NCBI RefSeq assembly: GCF_000208865.1
Contig: NC_018397.1
Coordinates: 3,997,748-4,061,747, forward strand
Reading direction: 5' to 3'
DNA length: 64,000 nucleotides
DNA from: Neospora caninum Liverpool
Lineage: Eukaryota > Apicomplexa > Conoidasida > Eucoccidiorida > Sarcocystidae
Shown here: one piece after another, positions 34,470 to 46,300 of the stretch
Position numbering within the stretch: the stretch's first letter is position 1
How the letters are laid out: each line of letters begins with the position of its first letter
Program-made: the position numbers and the translations under genes
Notes under the pieces: model-generated
Told to the model about the DNA's origin: nothing
The model's input: only the letters and a program-made list of their open reading frames with translations
Database searches by the model: none

Positions 34470-35030
34470 GTCTCGCCTTCCTTCCCCCGCGGTCGATCTG
34501 ACTCCCACTCTCTCAAAGCGTGCACCCCGATACAAATGGATATCTCCAAACCTACACGCGTCCCCGCCTCTTGTTCAGTCTCTCGTTTCCCTCGGAATAC
34601 GCAGCGTTTGCTGTCTTCCGTCGATTGCGGCTTCGATTCGACGCTTCTCGCCGTGTTCTCGGGTGCGTGATCGGTTTCCTTTCGACTCGGCCTCGCGCGC
34701 TCCGTCGCCACCCTTTTCTCCTGTTTTTGTCTCCTGCTTCCACTTGACTCCCCTTGTTGGCTTTCTTATCATCTCTTCTTCCGTACTCCCCGTTCCGCGC
34801 ACATTTCCTCACCTTCGGTTTCTGTCCGCGTGCGCTGCTCACCTTTTCGGCTTTCCTTCCCCACCGTCTGCTCTGTCTCCCGTTTCCCCGCTCCTTCCCC
34901 CCGGGTCTCGCTCTTCTTGTCCCCTTCCCGGCCGCTGTTTTGACAACGTGCGCTTCGTTCTTCCTCTGTTTTGCCGGTTCCTCTGCGCCTTCGTCTCTCG
35001 CCTCGTTTCCACTCTCTCCGTCGTCCCAAA

Positions 35031-38001
35031 ATGTCGATGGAACAGTTGATGGCGCTGGTGCCTCTCGAGGCCGCGCTAGCTGGCAAGGAAAAGGGCGGGC
35101 GAAAGTCGCGATGGGAGCGGCCGAAACCGAAGAAAAAAGGCGTTTCCAAGTGGGGGGCGCCTGAAGTAAGTCTTGCGCTCTTCTCTCCTTTATGGGCTCT
35201 TGTCTCCTCTTTTTTCTCCACATCACTCTCTTCGTTCTCTGCGGCCTCCAGGCCGACGTCTCTCCCATGTGTCGCTCAGAACTCCTCTTCGTCGTGGCTT
35301 CCTCTCGACCCTCCTCCCGGTTTTTTCCCCTCCCAGGTGTTGGGCCCTGTCTCTCCTCTTTGTCGCTCGCGGCAGTTCGTTCGCGTTTTCGCCTCTCCTC
35401 GTCGTTTCCATTCTCCGTTCTTTCTTCCCTTCCCCGTCCTTTCTTCCCTTCTCTCGTCTCCCCTTCTCCCGTCTCCTCTCTTTTTGTCTCCATCTCTACA
35501 TCTCTCTTTCTTTCTCTGTCACTGGAGTCGCGCCCGAGTCTGTTGCCCACCCAGTCGCTCTTTCTTTGTTGTCCTCTTCTCTCTCTGCTTCCCGCGTTTT
35601 TCGAGTTTTCTCGTTTCAGTCGCCTCGTCGGTATGGCTGCTCGCCGTTTCCCACCTTTCCGTCCGTCGGTGGCGACTCGCGCGGGTCTCGTCATCTTTTT
35701 GCTTTCTTTTGCAGGACAAAGAATTCCTCCCGCCGCCGTACGTCGACCTCCCCGTCGGGATGACGGCGCCCCAGATGGACCGCTTTCTGCGTGAGCAGCG
35801 CTTCGACGATTTACAGAGGAAACTCGCAAATGGAGAATTCGAGTTCGGGGATCCTGACATTCGGCCTCCCTCTCCCCCACCAGTTTACGACCGAAACGGC
35901 AGCCGTATCAACACGCGAGAAGTCAGGTAAGACAGAGCACACAGACCAAACAAGGCAAACCGAAAGAGCGAGGAGAGCCATGATAAACGAAAGAGAGAAA
36001 TGAAGACCAGAGAAAACGAGAACAGAGAAGAGAGGCTAAGAGAGGTAGCGAGAGAAGCTGAAAGAAGCACGAGACTGGAGACAACGCGAGGAAAGAGGAC
36101 CAGAGAGAAGAACAGCGAAGAGAGACCAAGCAGAGAAACCATCGCCTGGCGTGCAACGCCAGCGAGGAAACGAGGGACGAAAAGCGGATTTCCTTTGACT
36201 CGCGGCGAGCAGAGAGTGCGCTTGTGTTCTCAGAGTGCGGAGTGCCATGGTGGCGGAGCAGCAGCGACTGACGGAGTTTATGGTAAAGCACTTGCCGGGA
36301 TTCGTTCCGCCCCCGGATTGGAAGCCTTCGAAGAAAGTTCGGAGAATCGAAATTCCTCTCGACAAGGTGAGGCCGGAAGCGCATGCTGGGGAAGAAGGGA
36401 TGCCCCGAAGCAAAGGGAGTACAAGGGGGAAAGCTGTCGCTTCTCTAGTCGTTGCCTTTCCGGTAGGAGACACCGAAAGCCGGAAGGATGAGATCCGGAA
36501 GGATGCGTGGGTGCCGGTGACTGGGAGAGGGAGAGAAGGCCAAAGCGCGAACGCGGAAAGCCTGTGGAGAGTTTCGTCTTTCTGTCTCCTCTTTGTTCAG
36601 TATCCCGACTATAACTTCATGGGAATCATCATCGGGCCTCGAGGCTGCAACCACAAACGCCTGGAGGCTGAGAGCGGCACGACGATTTCAGTCAGAGGAC
36701 GCGGAACTCAGGTACGCATGCAGCATGCACTGTCTCTTCTCCCGTCTCTCCCTGTCCCCGTTGTTCCCGCTTTTTCTGCCTTCTCCCGCCTCCTCTCGTT
36801 GGGCGCCTGTGCTCCTTTGCCCCATTCCCCCTCGCTGTATATAGGGGCTCGTGCTTTCTTTTTTTCGTGTAAGACTTCCCTCTCAGGCAGTTCCCTCTCG
36901 CGCACTGTCCTCGTTCTTTGTTGCCGGCTGTGTGAGGGTATGGCAGCTTCTTTGTCCCACTCAGTCGTGGGGGTTCGGAAGTTTTGTTCACTTGGGGTTT
37001 TTCCGAAGGTTGGCTTCTGTCCTATCTCTCTCAACGCACTCTTGGTTTTTCTCTTCTCTCTCTTTTTACAACTGCGCACGTCTTGTCTTCGGCTTCTCGC
37101 TCTGCGCGTTTCTTCCCGCGAGCTCGCAGCTTCTTGGCGTCTCTCTCCACGCGGCATTTGACAGGCTGTTTGATTCGTTTCACTTTCCGGCAGCGGAAGG
37201 TGCGAAGGTTCGCCTTTGCTCACCTTGCTCTTTCGCCCCTTCGCCGTGTGCTGCAGAAAGAAGGGAAACGCGATCATCAGACCGAAGAGGAGGCGTCGAT
37301 GCCGATGCATGTCCACATTTGCGGAGACACTGAAGAAGCCGTCGAGGTGAGAAGTCGGCGCCTTTCCTTTCTGGTTTCGCCCTTTCGTTTGTCTTTTTCA
37401 GTGAGCTGGGGAGATTGTTTCCCGCCACATCTCTTTGTCCTTCCGTTTCGCTTCGCGTGTGTTCTCTCCCTGCTGTCTTCCGCTCCTCCGTCTGCCTGTC
37501 GTTTTCTGTCTCTGCCTGGTGTGGAAGCCGGTCTCGAAACGCGCGCGCGAGTCTCTCTCTCGCGAAGGACAAGGTTGTGCCGGTGCCGGAGACAGCGGGG
37601 TTTTTCGTTTCGTCTTGCCGCCTCACTCCCTTTCGACGGCGTTGCGCCTGCTTTCCGCGCCCCCGGCAAAATGCGAGAAAAACGGTGTCTCTCGCTGGCC
37701 TTCCCTTTTTCGCTCGCTTCACCAGAAAGCGCTGGCCCTGATCGAACCGCTCCTGGACCCGCTCCACCCTGCGCATGAAGAGTTCAAGAAACGCGGCCTC
37801 GAACAACTCGCCTTGGTCAACGGCGTCAACTACTCGGATCTGGAACAACGCCGATGCCCCATCTGCCAGGGCACAGGCCACACCGGTGAGGAACAACGAA
37901 AGACGCTTCTTCCCCGGGGAGACCACGCCTTCTCAAAGCTACTCTGACACTCCCCCGACATGTATACATATATATACATATATATGTATATATACATATA
38001 T

Positions 38002-38036
<35 letters not shown>

Positions 38037-39143
38037 CATACATGTTTCTATGTAAATGCATGTGTGTATGCATGTATGTGTACATACATACATATCTGTT
38101 TATATGCTCAAGTATTTCAAGGACACGTGCGCATCGACATGCGTGTCGACTACCTCCGTGTGTCTTTTATGCTGGCGCACAGGTTGTTTGGAACAATAAT
38201 CGTCCTTTTTTGCCAGGTTCTCGTGCTGTCTCTCTCTTTGCTTGTATACAAATATATGTTTAAGTCTATAAAGACGTGTGACAAACAGCGTCTTTGTGTG
38301 TGCTTGGGAAGAGGTCTGGTGATGAGGCCTTTCAGCGTCTCTTCAATGGACACAGCCCAATCTGCCATGCGTAGACAACTAAACGTTCTCTACATACATA
38401 TAAATATATGTGTATGTATATAGGTATATGTGCATATTTGTTATTTTCCCGTGTTAGCGATTTAACTCGTCGGTTCCTTTCCGTTGTGATGTCCCTGTGC
38501 TGTGTACAGCACAAGAATGCCCAGACGCGCAAGAGCTCCAACCATTCAAGAAGCCCGAAGTGGTAAGACGACTCGGAATTTTTGTTTTCCAAGAATGCGC
38601 ACGCATGTGCAGATAAGCGGTGCCGTCTCTCTCTGGCTCGCTGTGTGTGCGGACTCCGGGAGGATCGGCGGCGCCATTGAATTTCATTTTCTCTCTCCCG
38701 CCGTTTTGCATACGTTTTTACATACCCTCCGTGAAGCGTAGTTGGTGTCTCCGTACAGGCAGAACCGTTTGCGGCCTGCGTACACAAAAACGGTGTGGAG
38801 ATCCGTCTCGATGCATGTGCAATTAGGGTTTTTTATAGGCCTTCAGGCGGGTAGCGCGAGGTGGTCTTCGCGTGCACAGCTTGCAGGTTCGGGTCGTCTT
38901 GACCTTGTTTGTGTTCCTCTTTTGCGGATCTTTTTCCCCAGCGCTGCGCGTTGTGTGGCGACTTTGGCCACGTCACCATGGACTGCAAACTGCGACAGAA
39001 CGGGCCGGCTGGCGCGGGCGCGCCGCCGCCGCCTCCCCCGCCTGCAGCGGGTCGCAGTCGGGAAGAGCAAATGAAGATGGATGCGGTAGGTCAAAAAAAC
39101 CAGAAATACATACACTCAATCATGCAGACATATATACATACAT

Positions 39144-39179
<36 letters not shown>

Positions 39180-41386
39180 GTCTGTGAGGGTATGGGTATA
39201 GGGTGCCGTCCATGAGTGCATCGCTTTATGTGTATCAAATATGCGTATATTCGTGTGTATATCTGTACGTATGAGTGCATACGCGTGTATACATAGGTGT
39301 GACAGCGTGTGTGGGTAGGCGTGCGTACGTGTGCACACATCTGCATTGACTTTCACCTCTGTATCTCTCTCTGTCTTCCACACGTGCATCGCCAGCATCG
39401 CGGTCTGCGTTCGTTTGTCCTTTGCCAGGAATATCGCAAAATGATGAGCGAGTTGACGGGGGAGTCGACGCTGGACGGTTTGGACGAGCCGAGTTTGTCG
39501 GGGAGTCCCGAGCAGCCTTCGACCTTCCGCGCGTCGCCTTACGCCTCGACGACGCCCGCGCCAAACGCGACGCCTCCACCGGGCGTCTCTCCGTCGTTCG
39601 ACCGCAGATCCTCGCCGTCGCCCTACGCGGCTTACGGCCGCCGCGGGGGACGCATGGGCGGGCCTGTCCCCCCGCCACCGCCCCTGCCCGGCAGGCCTGC
39701 AGAGTGTTTCCCTGGGGGCTTCGCCTGCGGCTCCGGCGCACCCCTGCGAGGCCGACCTGGGCTGGGGTACCCTGGCCGCGGGCGCGGGTTCGGCAGAGAT
39801 GAAGACGAGAGGAACGCGTTCATGCGCCGAGGAGGCGACTTCGCGTGGAGAGACGGTCCAGCAGGCGATCGCGACGGCGAGTTCGGGCCCGACGCGCGCG
39901 CCTGGGGCCGAGGCGGCGACATGCCGGGGCCCGCCAGAGGACGCCCGCCCTTCCCCGAGATCATGATGCCGCCCATGGGAATGCCGGGTATGTGGAAGGT
40001 GGAGGAGAGACCGCCTGCGTCGTCTCTCTGTTTTTGGCCGTCCATAAATAAAGGTGTTCCGGAGACGCCCTCTGCGCTGTGGGGAGTTTCCCGCGTTCTC
40101 GGGTTCCCCTTGCAACCCGTCAACTCGCTTCGCCTCTGCTGTCTCTCTCTCTCGTCTTGGCTTTCTCTCGGCAGTCTGAGGGTCCAGCCCTGTCTCTCCC
40201 GTCGGCCGCTCGTCTCGTCCGTCTCGCTTCTCGCCTCCGCTCTCCTTGTTCCCCCGCCCTTGACTTCGCTCCACGCCTCACGTTTGCGTCTCGCGTGTGT
40301 CCTCTGCAGGCATGCCTTGGGGCGCAGTGCCGCCAGGAGGCATGATGGGCCATCCGATCGGTCCTCCATCGGGGCCTGACGGAGGGGGGGCCGGCGGCCC
40401 AGGAGGCAGTCGAAGTGAGCTCCGGAAAGTCGCGATTGTGAATGGCGACACACCAAAACAAGGGCCTGCGCGTCCGATGTAGCCACGTTTTTGCGGCCTG
40501 TCCATACAGCAAAAATGCACATTCACAGGGGCCCGTCACGTCGATACATATATACGTCTTGAGATGTAACCATGCCCGCTTTTTTTATGTATTTATTTAT
40601 ACGTGTGAACGGATCGGTGGTTTCAACGGCAGTCCGTCGAAAGACGTTGCAATTTTCTCTTGATGCCGCCCACAGTTTGCACAATCTGAGCGTCGTGCGT
40701 ACGCCGTGTCGAGCTATCTTCCCTCGTTTTCTCCTTCTTCTTTGTGGCAGCTGCTGCACTCCGAAGATCAGTGCGTTCCGCTGTCGCTTTTCGGGTAGCC
40801 GTGGAATGTCTAAATAGGTATATCGTCTTGGTCCCTTCATTTGCGCGTGCGCCATCCTTGTCTCGTGCCGCCCTGCGGTTTTCTCCTCTCTCTTCTTTCC
40901 CCTTCTGGTCCCCGCCCCGTCTCTGTATGTGTGTGTGTGTGCACTTGTGTGTCGAGACTGTGTGTGCGTGTGTCGGTGCCTCGGTTTTCTCGCCTCTCCA
41001 GCGCATTTTCTTCCACCTTGGGGCGTCTGTCGTTTTGTCTCGCAGTGGGAGGCGCGACATCCGCCAGCGCGCCGAACGCGTGGTCCCAACCCCCCTTCGC
41101 TAGCCCCTTCGCGCCAGGGTGGGGCGCGGGACCGCAGGCGGGCGGGGCGAGCGACGGGGGAGGCGCAGCGCCGGCTCAGCCCCAGCAACCCTTCGGAGGC
41201 CCCGCGGGTTTCCTTAACCCCTGGGGGTACGCGCAGGCCGGCCTAAGTCAGCCAGGCTCACACGGCGTCTCGGGGACAGGCCTCGCACTCCCCACGGCGC
41301 CTGCGGGGGCCCCGCCGCCTGCACCAGATGCGGACGACGGAGGCTTCGACAAGAACGACGACGACAATATGGACATGAACGACTAG
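35031..41386 (+). CDS. SF1: Splicing factor 1 / branch-point binding protein, eleven exons
   Basis: SF1/BBP recognises the intron branch point with U2AF during early spliceosome assembly in the nucleus. Exons: 35031-35165, 35715-35926, 36234-36366, 36601-36711, 37257-37346, 37726-37885, 38510-38562, 38942-39085, 39429-39987, 40310-40414, 41046-41386. All are GT-AG with consistent phases; 680 aa. A ULM-like RKSRWE (Trp28) would bind the U2AF large subunit. DIRPPSPPPVYDRNGSRINT matches the conserved Ser-Pro region before the KH-QUA2 fold. The KH loop is NFMGIIIGPRGCNHKRLE (GPRG at 172-175), then ISVRGRG. Two CX2CX4HX4C zinc knuckles follow: CPICQGTGHTAQEC, split by intron 6, and CALCGDFGHVTMDC. 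The C-terminal 330 residues are Pro/Gly-rich and end in an acidic Asp/Asn tail. The start ATG gives the family-like N-terminus. The gene converges with RIC1. Confidence 0.94.
37961..38045. repeat. AT microsatellite in SF1 intron 6
   Basis: TATACATA units and a (TA)n run in the 624-base intron that splits the first zinc knuckle of SF1. Further TGTATATA-like patches follow to about 38430. Confidence 0.8.
39127..39182. repeat. AT microsatellite in SF1 intron 8
   Basis: TACATA units running into a (TA)n tract within the 343-base intron 8 of SF1. Confidence 0.8.
40926..40975. repeat. (TG)n-rich tract in SF1 intron 10
   Basis: Interrupted TG repeats (TGTGTGTGTGTG, TGTGTGTC, TGTGTGCGTGTG) in the last intron of SF1, 70-120 bases before the final acceptor. 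Confidence 0.65.
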
Positions 41387-41400
41387 CGGGCGACTGGCGA

Positions 41401-41582
41401 AGAGGCAGTGGGGAAGAGGCAGGGGAGAAGAGGCAGTGGGGAAGAGGCAGTGGAGAAGAGGCAGTGGGGAAGAGGCAGGGGAGAAGAGGCAAGGGGGAAG
41501 AGGCAGTGGAGAAGAGGCAGTGGGGAAGAGGCAGTGGAGAAGAGGCAGTGGGGAAGAGGCAGTGGAGAAGAGGCAGTGGAGA
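41401..41582 (+). repeat. 14-base minisatellite, 13 copies, in SF1 3' UTR
   Basis: Thirteen tandem units of consensus AGAGGCAGTGGRGA, with R alternating between G and A and a few unit variants (AGGGGAGA, AAGGGGGA). The array begins 15 bases after the SF1 stop codon, so it is almost surely transcribed in the 3' UTR. A last degenerate unit reads into AGACGCG. The array is polypurine on the plus strand. Confidence 0.92.
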
Positions 41583-42193
41583 AGACGCGCTGCTCAGGGG
41601 ACCCTTGCGGGAGAGAGAAGACGGCTGCCAGAGGGACGCGTGGCCTTTGCGCGAGACCGCATGTGCTGTGAGAAAAGGGCCAGCGACAGGCGACGGCGTG
41701 GCGACGAAAGAGATAACGAAGTTGGGACTTGCTGGCCGGGGCGGCGAGGAGAAGGAGGAAGGAACAGAGAGGAACCCGGCGTGATAAGACTGTGCACTGA
41801 GGAGGAATCATATAAGACGTCGAAGCCGGGAAGAGCCTTCACTCCATCCTAGGCTCGAGACAGTGAAACGAGGGGCACAAGCGACAGAAAAATGCAGACT
41901 CCGAGGCACTCGACCCAGAAATCCAAGTCGAAAGAGGAAAACGAACCGTCGAAATGCACTCTCGTACTCTTGAGGACTTCTTTTTATATACATAAGGCAA
42001 CCTATCCACGCACATACCTATATACGAATATGTATCTGTCTATATATGCACATACGTGTTGCGCACACAGGGAGACATATATGGATGTGTACGTTTATAC
42101 ACAGGGCTGGTTCTCGGTCTCTTTGGCCCTAAAGCGGACGCCTTCAGCATGTAGACGTGTGAAACACCAAAGGTCAAGAAGTACGCGACGACT

Positions 42194-42196
<3 letters not shown>

Positions 42197-42234
<38 letters not shown>
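42197..42234. repeat. (AT)n microsatellite, intergenic
   Basis: A nearly pure 38-base AT run between the convergent SF1 and RIC1 genes. Looser TATATA/ACATA patches precede it from about 41985. Confidence 0.9.
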
Positions 42235-42237
<3 letters not shown>

Positions 42238-43323
42238 TCTCGCTGTTTCTCTCTCAGGCTGATTAAGTGGTACATGAATAAAAATGCATGCGTCTACGTG
42301 CAGCGACGTGCCTCACGCGAAAAAGCTGGTTGGGGAAGGGGAGGGTTCCGCACAGAGTGCATGTGCTGTAAGGAAGCGGTTTTTTGTCTGAGGCCACTGG
42401 CAGGGGTTTCCTCGTTTTTCTCCAGCGGGGGGTGGACGTTGGAATGTTGTTGTGCGAGGCTGTTGGATTTGTTTGCGTGTCTCGAGAGGCCTTTTTCGTT
42501 TCGTGTGTGCCGGCGGTTCCTCAGCCGTCCGCTAAAAAACTCAGGACCTACCAGGAAAACAAGCCTCGTCTTTCGGGACGGGTGCTCCTCTCCGCCGTTT
42601 TGCTCTTTTCGTCCCTTTCTTTTCCCTGTTTCTGGCGTTCTCGTCTCTTTCTCTCGCTACCAGTCGCGCCTTTCCGGGCTTCACAGCGGCTACGCCACGT
42701 TCGTCTCCGTTTCGCACTTTCCCCACAGTTCCTGTCGGTTTCTTCGTCCGGCGGAAAGGCGAAAAAAGCGCCGCGCGACCGACTTCTCTGTGGGGTGTAC
42801 ATCCACTGGAACATGTGCAAGACGCACCCACACCGGGGGTACAGCACGTCCCCAAAAGTTTTATAGAACACTGCCGGGCCACGGGTTTTTTCTCTCAGAG
42901 AGAGAGACACTGGTGAAGAGACACTTTTTTAGAGACACGTGTAGATACCCCGCAGGTAAACACTTTCGCGAGAGCCAGGCTTGCTCTCTGGCATGGATAC
43001 ACAGGACTGGACAGATTCGAAAAAAGGAAACGAGGCTTAGCGACGCGTACAGCCCAAACGGGGAGAATCCTCTGCCTGTCTGCGTTTCTCTGTTTCTCCG
43101 AAAGTGCCTCCGTTTGCCCTCTCTCTCCCCCCGCTCGCCCCTCGCCCTTCTTGAGCCGCTCCTTTCTTGTCTCCTTCTCGTTTTTGTCGCTTGACTCTCT
43201 GCCTTCTTTCCATCTGAGACAGCTTTTTCCTCGCTTCTTGCGTCCCTGTCTCAGACTCCTTTGCATTCGCAGTCTCTTTTCTTTTCTCTCTCCCGACGCC
43301 TCGGCCCACCTTTCCGGTCTTAT

Positions 43324-46300
43324 CTATTGCGCGTCCTGAGATAGAGCAAACAGCCACTCCCTCAGCGCGTCCGACATCCCCGCCCATCCGCCTTCGCCTT
43401 TCTTCTCCTCGCTGCTGGCTTTCTCTCCCGACGCCTCGGCCCGCCCCGCGTTCCTGCCCTGCAGTCTCATCCGTTCTTCGTCGCCTTCCTCTTTCTTCAT
43501 CTGCACGCGGAGGCGCAGCGAAGGCGAGAGTGAAAATACCTTCCGCACTCCCCCGTCGTCTCTCGCCGCAGCGAGAAGAGCGAGCGCGAGAACCGGAAAA
43601 TCCGCGCAGATGAACACGCGGAGGAAAAACGCGCACAAACTCTCCCTGGCCAGACTGAGGCACGCCTCGCCGTCGCCTGCAACGAACGCGGGAGGCTCCG
43701 ACACGCGCGTCTCGGGCCAAAACTGAAGCGTGGGCAAATGGCCTGAAGCTGTCTCCGCTTGCATGCGCAGAGGCGTCGACGGGGCAGAGACGGATTCTGC
43801 GCGTCCTGCGCTCGGCGAGCGAGCGCCCGGCGCAGAAACGCCCCCGGCGGGGCGACGCTCAAGTTTCCACTCTCCCGCCCAGAACTCCCGGAACGTCGGA
43901 GGCGAAAGAGAAGCGGAACAAACCCCGCTCGCGTCCTCGTCCAAACAGCTCTTCTCGCCTATCCTTTCTACGTGGTCACCGGGCTCCGAAGAAGAGCGAG
44001 AGGAGACAGCAGGGGGGCGAAACCGCCCCGGAGGGGTTTGACTCTCGACAGGAGAGCACGGCGACGCGAGCGAAGGAGAATCTGTAGCGGGAAAGGGACT
44101 GCGTTCTTGAGAAGACGCGGACGGCGAGTGCGGATCTCGCGCCTCAGAGAGCGTCGGCGAGGGGAGATGCCCGGGGAAAAAGGCCTCCCACTGGGCCCGC
44201 GAAAAGACGGACAGAGGCGCTCGACTGAGGCCGAGCTGCGTGGCCATCGAGAGGGCTACGGCTTCGAAGGGGAGCGCATGCAGGTGGGCAGCCACCGGGT
44301 TCGTGGCACACGGAGACAGGTCGAGAGAGAAGAGACGGCAGAACTGGGGACGAAGGCAGACAAGCCATGCAGGGAGATCCAGCGCAAGCACAGAACTCAG
44401 CTGGAAGACGCGCAGCCACTGAAGATGAACGATTGAACGCCAGAGCGACTCGCCGACACTGTCGACGACTCCCCGATAAATACACATCACCTGCGCTTCG
44501 TCTTGTTCGTTTCCTCTGTCTTCTTTGCGTCTGTCATTTCCCGTGTTCGCGCTGTCGGGAGGAGAAGCCGTACAGCGCTCGCAAGCTGGTGCGGCCATCC
44601 CGCAGTTTCCTGCTGTCCCGACGTCGGCGCCTGCCTGCTGGCGCGTTCTCTCTGTCGCGCTCGCGTTCGCCTCTTGGCGCACCATGTCAGTCTCTGGTCT
44701 CGGCCCTCCGCCTCGTTGCCAGCGCCTCGGAGGCGCCCAGAGCTTCGGGGAACCGCCGGGACCGCTCCAGGGGCTCTGCAGCTCTTCCGTTGTCTCGCGT
44801 CCATCCCTTTCGTCGCCGAGAGTCTCGAGGCGCCCTCGCGGCGTGGCGCCTCCGCGCACTGGGTTCTTCTCTCCTCCCCGGGGGGTGCCCAAGACTGCGA
44901 GGAGAAAGCGGATCAACGTCCTCGCGAGAGGCAAGACGCCGAGGCGGAGGGCGGCGCGCAGCAAAGGCACGCCCCGTTTCCGTCTCACTGCGAGACAGCC
45001 TTCGATGTTTTGCAGCAGCAGAAGATACAGCGAGGCGGTGTGGAGAAAGTCGCTCTTCAAGGCCTCGTCGAAAAACGCCTGGGGCGGACGCCCGAGGAGA
45101 GGAAACAGAAGGAGCGGCGCCTGCGTCGGCTCCGTCATCCGCGCACAAGACGCGAGAACCTTCGGCAGCAGCGACGGACAGCGACTCGCCAGCAGCTGCA
45201 AAAGAGAAAACAGCGCAGCTCCTCCTGGCAAGGAAGTCAGCACTTCTTGCGCAGCGGCAAACCGCGAGGGAGAAGCGTCGGAAAAGGACGAACAGGTGTC
45301 TGCGTGGGAGACCCAGTCCGCGGGCCGCACGCGACTGGACGGGGTCGACGGAGACGAAGGCGAACGCGCAGTCGACGAAGAAGAAACGTACGCGTCCACG
45401 TCTTTGGAGACCAAAAGTTGGTGGAGAGACAAGAGAATCTGCGCGCGCCTCTCCTCGCTTTTCTCTTTTCTCGCGTTGACTTCACGTCGCGCTCTCTGGT
45501 TTGCCGTCCACGCGCCAAGCTCTCTGCTCGGTTGACGCGCCGCCGCACTCGCCTCACTCTCGTCTCGCGAATCGTTTCCCTGTGGGGAGACCGCCGCGTT
45601 CGTTGACGCTTCGCCGACTGCTCCCACCGCGCGTCTTAAAAAGTCAGGCCTGCTGTCCCCTGTTCGCCGACAGACCTCCGGCCTCGCGGCAGCGGGTTCT
45701 CGCTCTTCGAGTCTGTCTCCGTTCTCGCGTGCGCCTTCAATCGCTGCCGCAGACGAACAGGCCATTGGTCTCCCCGCCATTTGTCTCGCGCTGCCCCCGT
45801 CGCTCCTTCGCCACGGAAACGGAGTTGTTTGCGCTTGCGGCAAACTCAACACATATGCTTCCGGTCTGGGGGACCCGGAGTCGCATCCACTGCCTCGCTT
45901 CCCTCCACGCGCTGCGTCGACTCCCGCCTTCCAAACGGCCGCCCCGCCCGCGTGTACCGTCGCCTCTGTCTCCGCTGCGCAAGGCCGAATCGCGGAGTCG
46001 AGCCCCGCCGCCGCCGGCGAAACGTGCATGCACTTTTTCTCTTGAGACGTTCCACAGTGAGGCCCGACGGCCGGCGGCAAAGGAAGAGAAGAAGCTTCAG
46101 ACGCCCAGGACGCAACGTCGCTTCCTTCCTCTTGTCGTGCGTTGGAGTCTCCGACGATGCGCCCGTTGCGTCGTTCGGCGTACGGGGCGAGACGCCGCAG
46201 TTCGCGAGAAAAGAAGGGGAGACAGGCATCGACGAGCTCGTAGAGAGCGAGTTCGACGAGGTGGGCAAAGAAGGGCGAAGCCCGAATCTGAAACAGAAGC

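Larger units (their letters stand above)
29456..35030. other. Divergent intergenic region between M16 and SF1 genes
   Basis: This 5.6 kb interval lies between two divergent start codons, so it should hold both promoters and 5' UTRs. AGAGACG occurs at 30639-30645 and 33516-33522, and CGTCTCT at 34463-34469. From about 34300 to the SF1 start the plus strand is strongly pyrimidine-rich, as in many 5' leaders here. Open frames of 60-150 codons occur, but none has a recognisable domain. A short non-coding RNA or small gene cannot be excluded. Confidence 0.45.
41387..43323. other. Intergenic region between convergent SF1 and RIC1 genes
   Basis: This 1.9 kb interval contains both 3' UTRs. It begins with a 13-copy 14-base minisatellite just after the SF1 stop and holds AT microsatellites at about 41985-42235. 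Open frames from 42274 (+) start with MNKNACVYV and run 306 codons, but they are pyrimidine-rich low complexity with no domain, and I do not call them genes. Confidence 0.5.

Noticed and set aside
34552..35880. A 442-codon minus-strand frame rich in Arg, Lys and Glu
   Set aside because: It is antisense to the SF1 leader and first exons. It reflects the TCTC-rich plus strand, which lacks stops on its complement, and shows no domain.
42274..43194. A 306-codon plus-strand frame after SF1
   Set aside because: It is pyrimidine-rich low complexity, crosses into the RIC1 3' flank, and has no domain.
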